A stretch of 64,000 nucleotides of DNA from Bradyrhizobium sp. Ghvi (GCF_900115265.1 NZ_FOVU01000004.1:308987-372986); one strand, 5' to 3'; positions 25,160 to 41,428 are shown, counted from the first letter of the stretch. Notes: generated from the sequence alone by a model not told the origin. A program made the numbers and translations.

Positions 25160-25198
25160 TTCAAACAGAATTTCAAACGGCAAAGTGTCTTGAGACAC
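25160..25198. promoter_or_regulatory. TTCAAAC direct repeats and 14-bp palindrome
   Basis: TTCAAACA (25160-25167) and TTCAAACG (25172-25179) repeat the half-site of the 19288-19318 palindrome with a 12-base period. They are followed by the dyad GTGTCTTGAGACAC (25185-25198). All lie between the divergent SDR and histidine phosphatase genes. Confidence 0.5.
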
Positions 25199-25244
25199 GT
25201 TCACACCTGACGTACAGCGACATCACACGGGATGGAAGAGCTTC

Positions 25245-25943
25245 ATGGCAACCGCAGACAAGCCGAACGTGATCACGACACGCTGGTGGTGGGTTCGTCA
25301 CGCGCCGGTGCGCAATGACGGCGGCAACATCTACGGGCAGAGCGATATCGCCTGCGACACCAGTGACACCTACGTGTTCAACGCTGTTGCCAAAGTGTTG
25401 CCGCGCAAGGCGGTCTGGTATTCGAGCAATCTGATGCGCACGCACCAGACCGCGGAAGCGATTTGGGAAGCGGGCTACCCGCGGCCTGCGTCGATGAAAC
25501 GGGAGGCGGACCTTGCCGAGCAGAATCTCGGCGGTTGGCAAGGCATGAACCGCGCCGAGTTCATTGCCAGCCGGCCGGTAGGCGCGAGCTGGTTCGCCGA
25601 CATCAACGAGCCCGCGCCAGGTGGCGAAAGTTTCATGGACCTCTACATCAGGACGCGCCGCACCATCGAGCGGATCAACAATGAGGCGGCCGGGCAGGAC
25701 ATCATCGCCGTGGCGCATGGCGGCACCATCAAGGCGGCGATCGGCCTCGCACTCGACGGCCAGCTGGAGCGGGCCTTGTCGTTCGACATCGACAATGTGT
25801 CGATCACGCGGCTCGACTATTTTGCGAGTCCCGAGCGTACGGTGTGGCGGTTGCCGATGGTGAACCAGCAACCTTGGATCGCCGACGATGCGCATGCGGC
25901 GATGCACCAGCCGGCGGGGCCGGAAGTGAAGAAGCTCGCGTGA
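25245..25943 (+). CDS. histidine phosphatase family protein
   Basis: Phosphoglycerate-mutase-fold phosphatase of 232 residues. The catalytic motif is VRHAPV at 17-22 (RH followed by A, as in CobC/SixA-type phosphatases). The second-arginine region LMRTHQTAEAI is near 64, the acidic residue in EQNLGGWQG near 90, and the second His in VAHGGTI near 155. The proton donor/binding segment PGGESFMDLYIRTRRTIE lies between. The start at 25245 follows GGAAGAG at about eight bases. Its place beside SDR and acyl-CoA genes suggests dephosphorylation of an intermediate made by the phosphotransferase at 20843 (inference). Confidence 0.87.
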   Translation: MATADKPNVITTRWWWVRHAPVRNDGGNIYGQSDIACDTSDTYVFNAVAKVLPRKAVWYSSNLMRTHQTAEAIWEAGYPRPASMKREADLAEQNLGGWQGMNRAEFIASRPVGASWFADINEPAPGGESFMDLYIRTRRTIERINNEAAGQDIIAVAHGGTIKAAIGLALDGQLERALSFDIDNVSITRLDYFASPERTVWRLPMVNQQPWIADDAHAAMHQPAGPEVKKLA

Positions 25944-25950
25944 GTTAATC

Positions 25951-25991
25951 CGTCATTCCGGGTCCGATGCTTCGCATCGCCCTGGAATGAC
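25951..25991. repeat. short palindromic repeat, copy 4
   Basis: CGTCATTCCGGGTCCGATGC then GCATCGCCCTGGAATGAC: a truncated version of the repeat family, 10 bases after the histidine phosphatase stop and in the leader of the next gene. Confidence 0.75.
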
Positions 25992-26017
25992 ATTGAAGAC
26001 CAATCTGGGAGAGAAAC

Positions 26018-26785
26018 ATGACCTTGTTCGACATGAAGGGCAAAGTTGCCGTCATCACGGGATCGACGCGCGGCATCGGGCTTGCGATCGCCGAGCGCAT
26101 GGCCGAGCACGGCGCCAAGGTCGTGATCTCCTCGCGCAAGGCCGACGTCTGCGAGCAGGTGGCGAAGGGCATCAACGAGAAGTTCGGCAAGGGCACCGCG
26201 GTCGCGATCGCCGCCAACATCTCCTCGAAGGAGAATCTGCAGAACCTCGTCGACGAGAGCAACCGCGCCTTCGGCAAGATCGACGTGCTGGTCTGCAACG
26301 CCGCGTCGAATCCATATTACGGTCCGCTCGCCGGCATCTCCGATGATCAGTTCAGGAAGATCCTCGACAACAACATCGTCGCCAACAACTGGCTGATCTC
26401 GATGGTGGTGCCGCAGATGATCGAGCGCAAGGACGGTTCGATCATCATCGTCTCCTCGATCGGCGGCCTCAAGGGCTCGACCATCCTCGGCGCCTATGCG
26501 ATCTCCAAGGCGGCCGACATGCAGCTCGCGCGCAATCTCGCCTGCGAATACGGCAAGCACAACATCCGCGTGAACTGCATCGCGCCCGGCCTGATCAAGA
26601 CCGATTTCGCCAAGGCGCTGTGGGACAATCCCGAGAACCTGAAGGCCTCGACCGCGCGCTCGCCGCTGCTCCGCATCGGCATCCCCGACGAGATCGCGGG
26701 CGCGGCCGTATTCCTCGGCTCGAAGGCCGGGGACTTCATGACCGGCCAGACCATGGTGATCGACGGCGGCGCGACGATCAGTTGA
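26018..26785 (+). CDS. SDR family oxidoreductase
   Basis: A 255-residue classical short-chain dehydrogenase. Cofactor motif TGSTRGIG at 15-22 with an Arg after strand 2 (SSRKAD), suggesting NADP(H). NAASN near 93, catalytic Ser in SSIGG near 144 and YAISK near 158. The C-terminal GQTMVIDGGATI is typical. The ATG at 26018 follows GGGAGAG. It resembles SDRs of the DHRS4/FabG-like group acting on carbonyl or 3-oxoacyl compounds. It is downstream of the histidine phosphatase on the same strand (74 bases, including a repeat), so likely in the same transcription unit. Confidence 0.88.
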   Translation: MTLFDMKGKVAVITGSTRGIGLAIAERMAEHGAKVVISSRKADVCEQVAKGINEKFGKGTAVAIAANISSKENLQNLVDESNRAFGKIDVLVCNAASNPYYGPLAGISDDQFRKILDNNIVANNWLISMVVPQMIERKDGSIIIVSSIGGLKGSTILGAYAISKAADMQLARNLACEYGKHNIRVNCIAPGLIKTDFAKALWDNPENLKASTARSPLLRIGIPDEIAGAAVFLGSKAGDFMTGQTMVIDGGATIS

Positions 26786-26795
26786 CGCGATAGAG

Positions 26796-26894
26796 CGTCA
26801 CCCCGGGGCGCGCTTAGCGCGAACCCGGGATCTCGAGATTCTCAGGTGCGCAACTGCGCACCATAGTTCGGTCCTGCGGATCGTCCCGAATGAC
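26796..26894. repeat. degenerate palindromic repeat, copy 5
   Basis: GCGTCACCCCGGGGCGCG ... TCCCGAATGAC with inner AACCCGGGATCTCGAGATTC. It lies between the convergent SDR and serine hydrolase genes, where it can serve as a transcription barrier. Confidence 0.65.
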
Positions 26895-26902
26895 CCTGCG
26901 CC

Positions 26903-28123
26903 TCACTCCACCGCGGCGTAAACCAGATCCCGCACCAAGGTCCGCGTGTAGTCACGTTGTCCCGGGCCCTGGCTCATGAACACCGCGAACAGATCCTCCT
27001 TCGGATCGATCCAGAAGAACGTGCCGGCAATGCCGCTCCAGAAATAGTTGCCGACGCTGCCGGGGAAGGGCGCGATGCCGGCCTCGCGGCGGACGGCGAA
27101 GCCGAGGCCGAAACCGTGGCCGGGCGACAGCAGCGTGCCGTTGGTCACGACGTGAGGGCCGAGATGATCGGACGCCATCAGCTCCAGCGTCTTGCGACCG
27201 ATGATCCTGACGCCGTCGAGCGTGCCGCCGTTGCGCAGCATGAGGCAGAAGCGGGCGTAATCGATCGTGGTCGAGACCAGGCCGCCGCCGCCTGACTCCA
27301 TCACCGGCTGTTCGAGCATGTTGAAAAGCGCGACCTTGTCGCCGGTCCAGGGATCGGCGGCGAACGGTTCGGCAAGCCTGCCAGCATTGGCCTCGCTGGT
27401 CGAGAACGCGGTCTCGGTCATCTGAAGCGGGGCGAGCACGCGCTCGGCGAGGAATGCGCCAAGCGACTTGCCGCTGACGACCTCGATGATGCGGCCGAGA
27501 ATGTCGGTGGAGCGGCTGTAGTTGAACTCGTCGCCGGGATGGCAGACCAGCGGAAAGCTCGCCACCAGCGCAGCATGCTCGGCATTGGTGATCTTGCGGC
27601 TGCGGACGCGCGAGTCCTGATAGATCTTGTGCACGGGACCGTCGCCCTGGTGCTCGTAGGTGAGCCCCGAGGTGTGACGGAGCAGGTCCTGCACCGTCAT
27701 CGGCCGTTTGGGTGCAACCAGTTCCAGCTTGCCGCCGCTGACCACGCCGACCTTCTGGTTGGCGAACTCCGGGATGAATTTGGCGACCGGGTCGCCGAGA
27801 AGCAGGTGGCCGTCCTCGACCAGCGCCATGATGGCGACCGAGACGATCGGCTTGGTCATCGAGAAGATCCGGAAGATCGAATCAAGCGCCATCGGCGCGG
27901 ACCCCGCCGGGCTCTGCCTGCCAAGCGCCTCGAACCAGCCGACCTGGCCGCCTCTCGCCACCAGCACGGTCACCCCGGGCACGGTTCCCTTGTCGATCTC
28001 GCGCCTGAAGGCGTCCGACATCACCTGGAGGCGGGGACGCGACAGGCCCAGCGTTTCCGGCTTGGCCTCCGGCAGAGGCGGGGATTTCGGCGCGGTCGAG
28101 AGGTGAGGGGCTGCGGCGGTCAT
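26903..28123 (-). CDS. serine hydrolase, class C beta-lactamase/esterase-like
   Basis: A 406-residue penicillin-binding/esterase-fold hydrolase. The nucleophile motif S-x-x-K is SMTK at 88-91, the Tyr motif is Y202-S-R (FNYSRS), and GHGFGLGF near 335 takes the place of the KTG/HxG element. Without a signal peptide (N-terminus MTAAAPHLSTAPKSPPLP) it is probably cytoplasmic, more like EstB/LACTB esterases than a true beta-lactamase. The start at 28123 is after GGGAGTG; an ATG at 28147 is in frame but has a poor site. It converges with the SDR gene. Confidence 0.85.
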   Translation of the reverse strand: MTAAAPHLSTAPKSPPLPEAKPETLGLSRPRLQVMSDAFRREIDKGTVPGVTVLVARGGQVGWFEALGRQSPAGSAPMALDSIFRIFSMTKPIVSVAIMALVEDGHLLLGDPVAKFIPEFANQKVGVVSGGKLELVAPKRPMTVQDLLRHTSGLTYEHQGDGPVHKIYQDSRVRSRKITNAEHAALVASFPLVCHPGDEFNYSRSTDILGRIIEVVSGKSLGAFLAERVLAPLQMTETAFSTSEANAGRLAEPFAADPWTGDKVALFNMLEQPVMESGGGGLVSTTIDYARFCLMLRNGGTLDGVRIIGRKTLELMASDHLGPHVVTNGTLLSPGHGFGLGFAVRREAGIAPFPGSVGNYFWSGIAGTFFWIDPKEDLFAVFMSQGPGQRDYTRTLVRDLVYAAVE

Positions 28124-28293
28124 ATGTTCACTCCCGGGGGGGCACATTATTGTCGGAGGCAGACTGTGACCCAGAAGCCGCGGCAGTCACAAGCGAAGCC
28201 AGCGCGCTTCACCCTTGCAATCCGTCCTTGCAATCCGGCCGTCCCCTGTGCTTGAAAGCGCGCCTGATCCGAAGCGGCGACGCGAGGGTCCGT

Positions 28294-28369
28294 AGGAGTG
28301 TAGCTCAATTGGTAGAGCACCGGTCTCCAAAACCGGGGGTCGCAGGTTCGAGCCCTGCCACTCCTGCCA
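28294..28369 (+). tRNA. tRNA-Trp (anticodon CCA)
   Basis: Complete cloverleaf: acceptor AGGAGTG (28294-28300) pairs with CACTCCT (28359-28365), D arm GCTC...GAGC, anticodon stem CCGGT/ACCGG with loop CTCCAAA giving anticodon CCA (28327-28329), TTCGAGC T-loop, discriminator G and encoded CCA. It precedes secE, as in many alphaproteobacteria. Confidence 0.97.
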
Positions 28370-28643
28370 GCTAATCCGCTGGCTAACCCCTTGATGCCGA
28401 ACTATTCCGATCTGCTTGCCCAGGATCCAAGGCCGACTGGCAGCACCCGGTGATCCTTGACCTTTGGCCCCATCCGCAGTAGATAGCCCGCACTCGCAGC
28501 CGGCCCGTTAGACGCGGATATCCGGCGCGGCTTTGAAATCCCCCGAACAGCAGAGCCCGGTTTTCCGGCTCATCCTTCGAGACAGAGGGCTGGGCCACAT
28601 CAGGCTGTTCGGATCCCTGAAATCCTCATTGGCGTCTCAAACG
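28370..28643 (+). other. intergenic region between tRNA-Trp and secE
   Basis: No open frame with a convincing start and no hairpin that clearly ends the tRNA transcript. It probably is the secE leader, transcribed through from the tRNA or from an unrecognised promoter. Confidence 0.4.
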
Positions 28644-28835
28644 ATGGCAGTCAGCCCGTTCAAGTTCTTGCAGGAAGTGCGCTCGGAGACCGCCAAGGTC
28701 ACTTGGCCGACCCGTCGTGAGACCACGATCACCACCATCATGGTGTTCGTGATGGTCGCGCTGGCCTCGATTTTCTTCTTCGCCGCCGACCAGATCATCC
28801 GTTACCTCATCACCTTCCTTCTGGGCATTCACTGA
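28644..28835 (+). CDS. secE: preprotein translocase subunit SecE
   Basis: Membrane-spanning clamp of the SecYEG channel. The 63-residue product is the short one-helix form usual in alphaproteobacteria: the amphipathic segment FLQEVRSETAKVTWPTRRET is followed by one helix (about 30-58). The ATG at 28644 gives the expected N-terminus MAVSPFKFL; the longer frame upstream is not SecE-like. Its TGA overlaps the nusG start (TGATG). SecY is encoded 33 kb downstream in the same cluster. Confidence 0.95.
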   Translation: MAVSPFKFLQEVRSETAKVTWPTRRETTITTIMVFVMVALASIFFFAADQIIRYLITFLLGIH

Positions 28836-29392
28836 TGGCAACAGCCGCCGCAACCCAATCGTCCGACAAGCGCTGGTACATCGTCCACGCCTATTCGAAC
28901 TTCGAGAAGAAGGTCGCCGAATCGATCCGCGAGCAGGCCAAGCAGCGCGGCCTCGAGGAGCTGTTCGAGCTGGTGCTGGTTCCGACCGAGAAGGTCACGG
29001 AAGTGCGCCGCGGCCGCAAGATCGATGCCGAGCGCAAGTTCTTCCCGGGCTACGTGCTGGTGAAGATGAAGCTGACCGACGAGGCGTTTCATCTGATCAA
29101 GAACACGCCGAAGGTCACGGGCTTCCTCGGCGCCGAGAACAAGCCGATGCCGATCTCGGAGAACGAGGCCATGCGCATCCTGCACCAGGTGCAGGAGGGC
29201 GTGGAACGGCCGAAGGCGTCGGTGTCGTTCGAGATCGGCGAGAACGTGCGCGTGGCCGACGGTCCGTTCGCCTCGTTCTCGGGTGTGGTCGAGGAAATCG
29301 ACGAGGCGCGCTCGCGCGTGAAGGTCGCAGTGTCGATCTTCGGTCGCGCAACGCCGGTCGAGCTGGAATTCGGTCAGGTCGAGAAGGTCTGA
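28835..29392 (+). CDS. nusG: transcription termination/antitermination protein NusG
   Basis: Binds RNA polymerase and couples it to Rho or to ribosomal protein S10. The 185-residue protein has the NGN domain (KRWYIVHAYSNFEKKVAESI at 10-29, FFPGYVLVKM near 68) and the C-terminal KOW domain (GENVRVADGPFASFSGVVEE near 138). Length is as expected. It overlaps secE by one base; rplK follows after 133 bases containing only the leader sequence. Confidence 0.97.
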   Translation: MATAAATQSSDKRWYIVHAYSNFEKKVAESIREQAKQRGLEELFELVLVPTEKVTEVRRGRKIDAERKFFPGYVLVKMKLTDEAFHLIKNTPKVTGFLGAENKPMPISENEAMRILHQVQEGVERPKASVSFEIGENVRVADGPFASFSGVVEEIDEARSRVKVAVSIFGRATPVELEFGQVEKV

Positions 29393-29525
29393 CCGGGTAG
29401 TGCGGGACGCCGGGAGGCATCCCGCAAAGAGAGGCCGTGGGAGGGAGAGGGCGGTTGCCAGCCGCATCCGACCCAAACCACGAACCTGAAACCGCCGGCG
29501 GTTGCCGGCACAACAGGAGTGCTAC

Positions 29526-29954
29526 ATGGCAAAGAAAGTGACCGGATACCTGAAACTTCAGGTCCCGGCCGGTGCGGCGAATCCTTCGCCCCCGATCGGT
29601 CCCGCGCTCGGTCAGCGCGGTCTCAACATCATGGAGTTCTGCAAGGCGTTCAACGCCCAGACCCAGAAGGAAGAGAAGAACACCCCGATCCCGGTGATCA
29701 TCACCATCTATGCGGACCGTTCCTTCACCTTCGAGATGAAGACGCCGCCGATGTCCTACTTCCTCAAGCAGGCCGCCAAGATCCAGTCCGGCTCGAAGGC
29801 CCCGGGCCGTGACAAGGCCGGCAAGGTGACCCGCGCGCAGGTGCGCGAGATCGCCGAGAAGAAGATGAAGGACCTGAATTGCGACACCATCGAATCGGCC
29901 ATGAAGATGGTCGAGGGCTCCGCCCGTTCGATGGGTCTGGAAGTTGCGGGGTAA
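29526..29954 (+). CDS. rplK: 50S ribosomal protein L11
   Basis: Part of the GTPase-associated centre of the large subunit, also needed for RelA activation. The 142-residue protein begins MAKKVTGYLKLQVPAG; PPIGPALGQRGLNIMEFCK is the conserved proline-rich hinge segment. The start at 29526 has AGGAG nearby; the upstream ATG at 29502 is not used in L11 proteins. rplA starts six bases after its stop. Confidence 0.97.
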   Translation: MAKKVTGYLKLQVPAGAANPSPPIGPALGQRGLNIMEFCKAFNAQTQKEEKNTPIPVIITIYADRSFTFEMKTPPMSYFLKQAAKIQSGSKAPGRDKAGKVTRAQVREIAEKKMKDLNCDTIESAMKMVEGSARSMGLEVAG

Positions 29955-29960
29955 GCGGTC

Positions 29961-30653
29961 ATGGCAATCGGAAAGCGTTTGAACAAAGCCCGCGAAGGCA
30001 TTGACCGCGAAAAGCTTTACCCGCTCGCGGATGCCATCAAGATGGTCAAGGAACGCGCGAAGGCGAAGTTCGACGAGACCATCGAGGTCGCGATCAATCT
30101 CGGCGTCGATCCGCGTCACGCCGACCAGATGGTCCGCGGCGTCGTGACCTTGCCGAACGGCACCGGCCGCACGCTCCGCGTCGGCGTGTTCGCCCGCGGT
30201 GCCAAGGCCGACGAAGCCAAGGCTGCGGGTGCTGACGTCGTCGGCGCCGAAGATCTGGTCGAGAAGGTGCAGAACGGCGCGATCGATTTCGACCGCTGCA
30301 TCGCCACCCCCGACATGATGCCGCTGGTCGGCCGTCTCGGTAAGGTGCTCGGCCCGCGCGGCCTGATGCCGAACCCGAAGATCGGTACCGTGACCATGGA
30401 CGTCACCGGTGCGGTGAAGGGTGCCAAGGGCGGCTCGGTCGAGTTCCGTGTCGAGAAGGCCGGCATCCTGCAGGCCGGCGTCGGCAAGGCCTCGTTCTCC
30501 GAGGAGAAGCTGGTCGAGAACATCAAGGCGCTCGCCGATGCCGTCTCGAAGGCGAAGCCGGCTGGCTCCAAGGGCACCTACATCCAGCGCGTTGCTGTGT
30601 CCTCGACGATGGGTCCGGGCGTGAAGGTCGAGCCGGGCACGATCCTCGGCTGA
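29961..30653 (+). CDS. rplA: 50S ribosomal protein L1
   Basis: Forms the mobile L1 stalk that guides deacylated tRNA out of the E site, and in many bacteria represses its own rplK-rplA mRNA. The 230-residue protein has the expected length; GKVLGPRGLMPNPKIGTVT near 127 is the signature. It is the last gene before a terminator-like hairpin at 30671-30710. Confidence 0.97.
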   Translation: MAIGKRLNKAREGIDREKLYPLADAIKMVKERAKAKFDETIEVAINLGVDPRHADQMVRGVVTLPNGTGRTLRVGVFARGAKADEAKAAGADVVGAEDLVEKVQNGAIDFDRCIATPDMMPLVGRLGKVLGPRGLMPNPKIGTVTMDVTGAVKGAKGGSVEFRVEKAGILQAGVGKASFSEEKLVENIKALADAVSKAKPAGSKGTYIQRVAVSSTMGPGVKVEPGTILG

Positions 30654-30670
30654 GTCTGGAAATTGCATGA

Positions 30671-30710
30671 GGCGAGGGGCGGAATCGGGCAATCGGTTCC
30701 GCCCCTCGTC
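30671..30710 (+). terminator. terminator hairpin after rplA
   Basis: GGCGAGGGGCGGAA (30671-30684) pairs with TTCCGCCCCTCGTC (30697-30710) over 14 bp with one G-U, loop of 12, followed by GTTTG. It separates rplKA from rplJL, possibly partially. Confidence 0.7.
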
Positions 30711-30802
30711 GTTTGTGGGCGGCACTTATCGGGTCGAATCGGCCCTTGTCGGGCCGTAATAAGCCCCGATGGCAGCGGATTGGAACTGGTGTGAATTATG
30801 TC

Positions 30803-30831
30803 TTGGCAATCGGGCAGAGAGCGGTTAAAGA
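30803..30831 (+). promoter_or_regulatory. candidate rplJL promoter
   Basis: TTGGCA at 30803-30808 and TAAAGA at 30826-30831 with a 17-base spacer, in the 663-base gene-free gap between rplA and rplJ. It overlaps a small GCGGTT/AACCGC dyad and precedes a 9-bp hairpin (30841-30868). Confidence 0.45.
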
Positions 30832-31142
30832 ACCGCCTCCGGACGCGCCGGCCCTGGCTGGCGCGTCCGTGCACGTATTCCGAAAACCCGACACGTAGGA
30901 GATCATTCCTTTTCAGGACGTCCGCAAGGATTTGCCCGAAAAGGAAAGAAAATCCATCGGCCGGTGGGATGCGGGCAGAGGTCAGGCGGTTCGCCGGCTG
31001 GCCTTGTCCTGTCCAAGACTGCAGGCGCCTGCGGGAAATTTCGATTTCTCAATGGCTTAATCGCACGGCCTGCATAGACGGGTGAAGACCGGATTTCACT
31101 TCGCGCCTCCCGTTTAGGGGTGGTCGCGGAAGGAGTTTGGTT

Positions 31143-31219
31143 CGGACCTCGACACGCCGTGGGCTCTTACGGGCTCCCGGAGGGCAGGCTTTGAATTGTC
31201 GTCTTGCCCGGCGTGTCCG
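31143..31219 (+). promoter_or_regulatory. candidate L10 leader RNA structure
   Basis: Upstream of rplJ, ACACGCCG (31152-31159) pairs with CGGCGTGT (31209-31216), extended by CGGA/TCCG; inside are two smaller arms including GGCAGGC/GTCTTGCC. Such a branched leader before rplJ is where the L10-L12 complex represses its own mRNA in other bacteria. The match is architectural only. Confidence 0.45.
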
Positions 31220-31316
31220 ATGGGTTTTGACCCTGAGGTTCAGGTTTTGGGCGGGACGATGGGTGCAGCCCGGCGGTCCCGCTTTCGCGTTGACCGCCAA
31301 CCGGAAAGAGCTTGCT

Positions 31317-31835
31317 GTGGAACGAGCGGCAAAAAAAGACGCGGTCGAACAGCTCAATGGGGTCTTCAAGACCACGAGCGTCGCGATCGTTGCTCAATAT
31401 TCCGGCCTCACCGTCGCCCAGATGCAGAAGCTGCGCCAGCAGATGAAGCAGGCGGGTGCCTCGGTGAAGGTCTCGAAGAACCGTCTCGCCAAAATTGCTC
31501 TTGAAGGCACTGACGTCGTTGCCATCGGCCCCATGCTGAAGGGACCGACCGTGATCGCCACTTCGAACGATCCGGTAGCGGCGCCGAAGGTCGCCATCGA
31601 ATTCGCCAAGGCGAACGAAAAGTTCGTCATCATCGGCGGCTCGATGGGCAAGACCGTCCTGAATGTCGACGGCGTGAAGGCGCTTGCCTCGCTGCCGTCG
31701 CTTGACGAACTGCGCGGCAAGATCGTCGGCCTCATCGTGGCCCCGGCGACCAAGCTTGCTCAGCTCGCCAACGCGCCCGCGGGCAAGCTCGCGCGCGTCA
31801 TCCAGGCTCATGCCTCAAAGGGCGAAGCGGCCTGA
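31317..31835 (+). CDS. rplJ: 50S ribosomal protein L10, GTG start
   Basis: Anchors the L7/L12 dimers to the ribosomal stalk. The frame is open from 31137 but homologous proteins begin with M-E-R-A-A-K-K, which here is GTG GAA CGA at 31317, with GGAAAGAG in front, giving the usual 172 residues. Conserved segments: VAIVAQYSGLTVAQMQKLR near 24 and VSKNRLAKIAL near 53. The 480 bases upstream are leader and promoter sequence. rplL follows after 54 bases. Confidence 0.95.
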   Translation: MERAAKKDAVEQLNGVFKTTSVAIVAQYSGLTVAQMQKLRQQMKQAGASVKVSKNRLAKIALEGTDVVAIGPMLKGPTVIATSNDPVAAPKVAIEFAKANEKFVIIGGSMGKTVLNVDGVKALASLPSLDELRGKIVGLIVAPATKLAQLANAPAGKLARVIQAHASKGEAA

Positions 31836-31889
31836 CGCCCTTCGCAAAACTCAAACCCGAACCAGACTTACACTCAAGGAAACTGAACA

Positions 31890-32267
31890 ATGGCTGACTT
31901 GCAGAAGATCGTTGACGACCTCTCGAGCCTCACCGTGCTCGAAGCTGCCGAACTCGCGAAGCTCCTCGAAGAGAAGTGGGGCGTTTCGGCTGCCGCGGCT
32001 GTCGCCGTGGCCGGCCCGGCTGCTGGTGGCGCCGCTGCCGCTCCGGCGGAAGAGAAGACCGAGTTCACGGTCGTTCTCGCCAGCGCAGGCGACAAGAAGA
32101 TCGAGGTCATCAAGGAAGTCCGCGCCATCACCGGTCTCGGCCTGAAGGAAGCAAAGGACCTCGTCGAGGGTGCTCCGAAGCCGCTGAAGGAAGGCGTGAA
32201 CAAGGAAGAAGCCGACAAGATCAAGGCCCAGCTCGAGAAGGCTGGCGCGAAGGTCGAGCTGAAGTAA
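31890..32267 (+). CDS. rplL: 50S ribosomal protein L7/L12
   Basis: Stalk protein that recruits translation factors. The 125-residue chain shows the N-terminal dimerisation helices (LQKIVDDLSSLTVLEAAELA), an Ala/Pro/Gly hinge near 35-55, and the C-terminal factor-binding domain with EVRAITGLGLKEAKDLVEGA. Strong upstream site AAGGAAA. Confidence 0.97.
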   Translation: MADLQKIVDDLSSLTVLEAAELAKLLEEKWGVSAAAAVAVAGPAAGGAAAAPAEEKTEFTVVLASAGDKKIEVIKEVRAITGLGLKEAKDLVEGAPKPLKEGVNKEEADKIKAQLEKAGAKVELK

Positions 32268-32288
32268 CGCAAGTTACTTCAGCGAAAA

Positions 32289-32370
32289 TCCCGGGCTCGC
32301 GAAGCGAGACCCGGGATCTCGTCCCACGATCGTGGATGGCCGGGTTGAGCCCGGCCATGACGATCGGAAG
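32289..32370. repeat. hairpin repeat between rplL and rpoB
   Basis: ATCCCGGGCTCGC - GAA - GCGAGACCCGGGAT (32289-32318) folds as a strong stem, followed by GGCCGGGTTGAGCCCGGCC (32339-32357 region) and ATGACG. Both are fragments of the palindromic family seen elsewhere in this window. The rest of the 517-base rplL-rpoB gap has only a small GAGGG/CCCTC hairpin at 32444-32458 and no gene. Confidence 0.7.
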
Positions 32371-32784
32371 ACCGGGGCCGGATGCAAAAGGCGTGCGACG
32401 GATCGTCCCGACGCGGGCCAAACACGAAAAAGTGTGGGGATTTGAGGGTTTGTCCCTCGAATCTGCACTATTGTCGCCCCATATCGGGTCGGCAGCACGA
32501 AAGCGCGGTGGGCAGGGCGTCGGATTTCCCTGTAAGCCGTTGGGAGAGCAGGCTATTTCGGGCTTTTGCAGTCCGTGAAGACGATCGTTGTGACGGGCGG
32601 GCGCGCACCAGCGCCCCGCGCGTCGTTTTGCGTTTTGAAGGTCTGAAGAACAGATTCAGGACATTCCTGCCTGAAGCTGAGTCTCCGGCCCCCAAAGCGG
32701 GTTCGACAAATTCAACCCGGGGAGCGGTGGCAGCCGCGTTCCGGACGGTTCGCCCAGAGCGGGCGACGAAAATGAGAGGCCACG

Positions 32785-36909
<4,125 letters not shown>

Positions 36910-36920
36910 TACGACCTTTC

Positions 36921-36945
36921 ATGCCCGGCCTTCGCGGCCGGGCAT
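36921..36945. promoter_or_regulatory. perfect hairpin between rpoB and rpoC
   Basis: ATGCCCGGCC (36921-36930), loop TTCGC, GGCCGGGCAT (36936-36945): 10 bp with no mismatch and a tetraloop-like top. No T-run, so more probably a processing or stability element, or a repeat remnant, than a terminator. Confidence 0.6.
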
Positions 36946-37038
36946 TGGCGCCCCTCCCGATGCCTTGAGGGCAGGGCGCCCCGCTCGAGTGATTTTCGAA
37001 TTTGCGGCCGGAGGCGACCGGTACGCGAGGAGAAGACG

Positions 37039-41235
<4,197 letters not shown>

Positions 41236-41266
41236 TGGTTCATCCGTAGGAATACCGAGGACAATG

Positions 41267-41293
41267 AAAAGGCCGGCGAAAGCCGGCCTTTTT
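41267..41293 (+). terminator. rho-independent terminator after rpoC
   Basis: AAAA then GGCCGGC (41271-41277), loop GAAA, GCCGGCC (41282-41288) and TTTTT. A classic terminator that ends the secE-rpoC unit and separates it from the accessory cassette. Confidence 0.92.
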
Positions 41294-41428
41294 GCTGCTT
41301 TGATTGACTGCTGCGATGCGGCATCAACGTTTGTTCATCTTTCCTTCAGGCGCAAAAGTGCTTCTGCTAAGGGAGCTTAGACCGGTGGTCCCGTGATGGG
41401 GGCAGGGCCGGAAGACCACGGAACTCAC

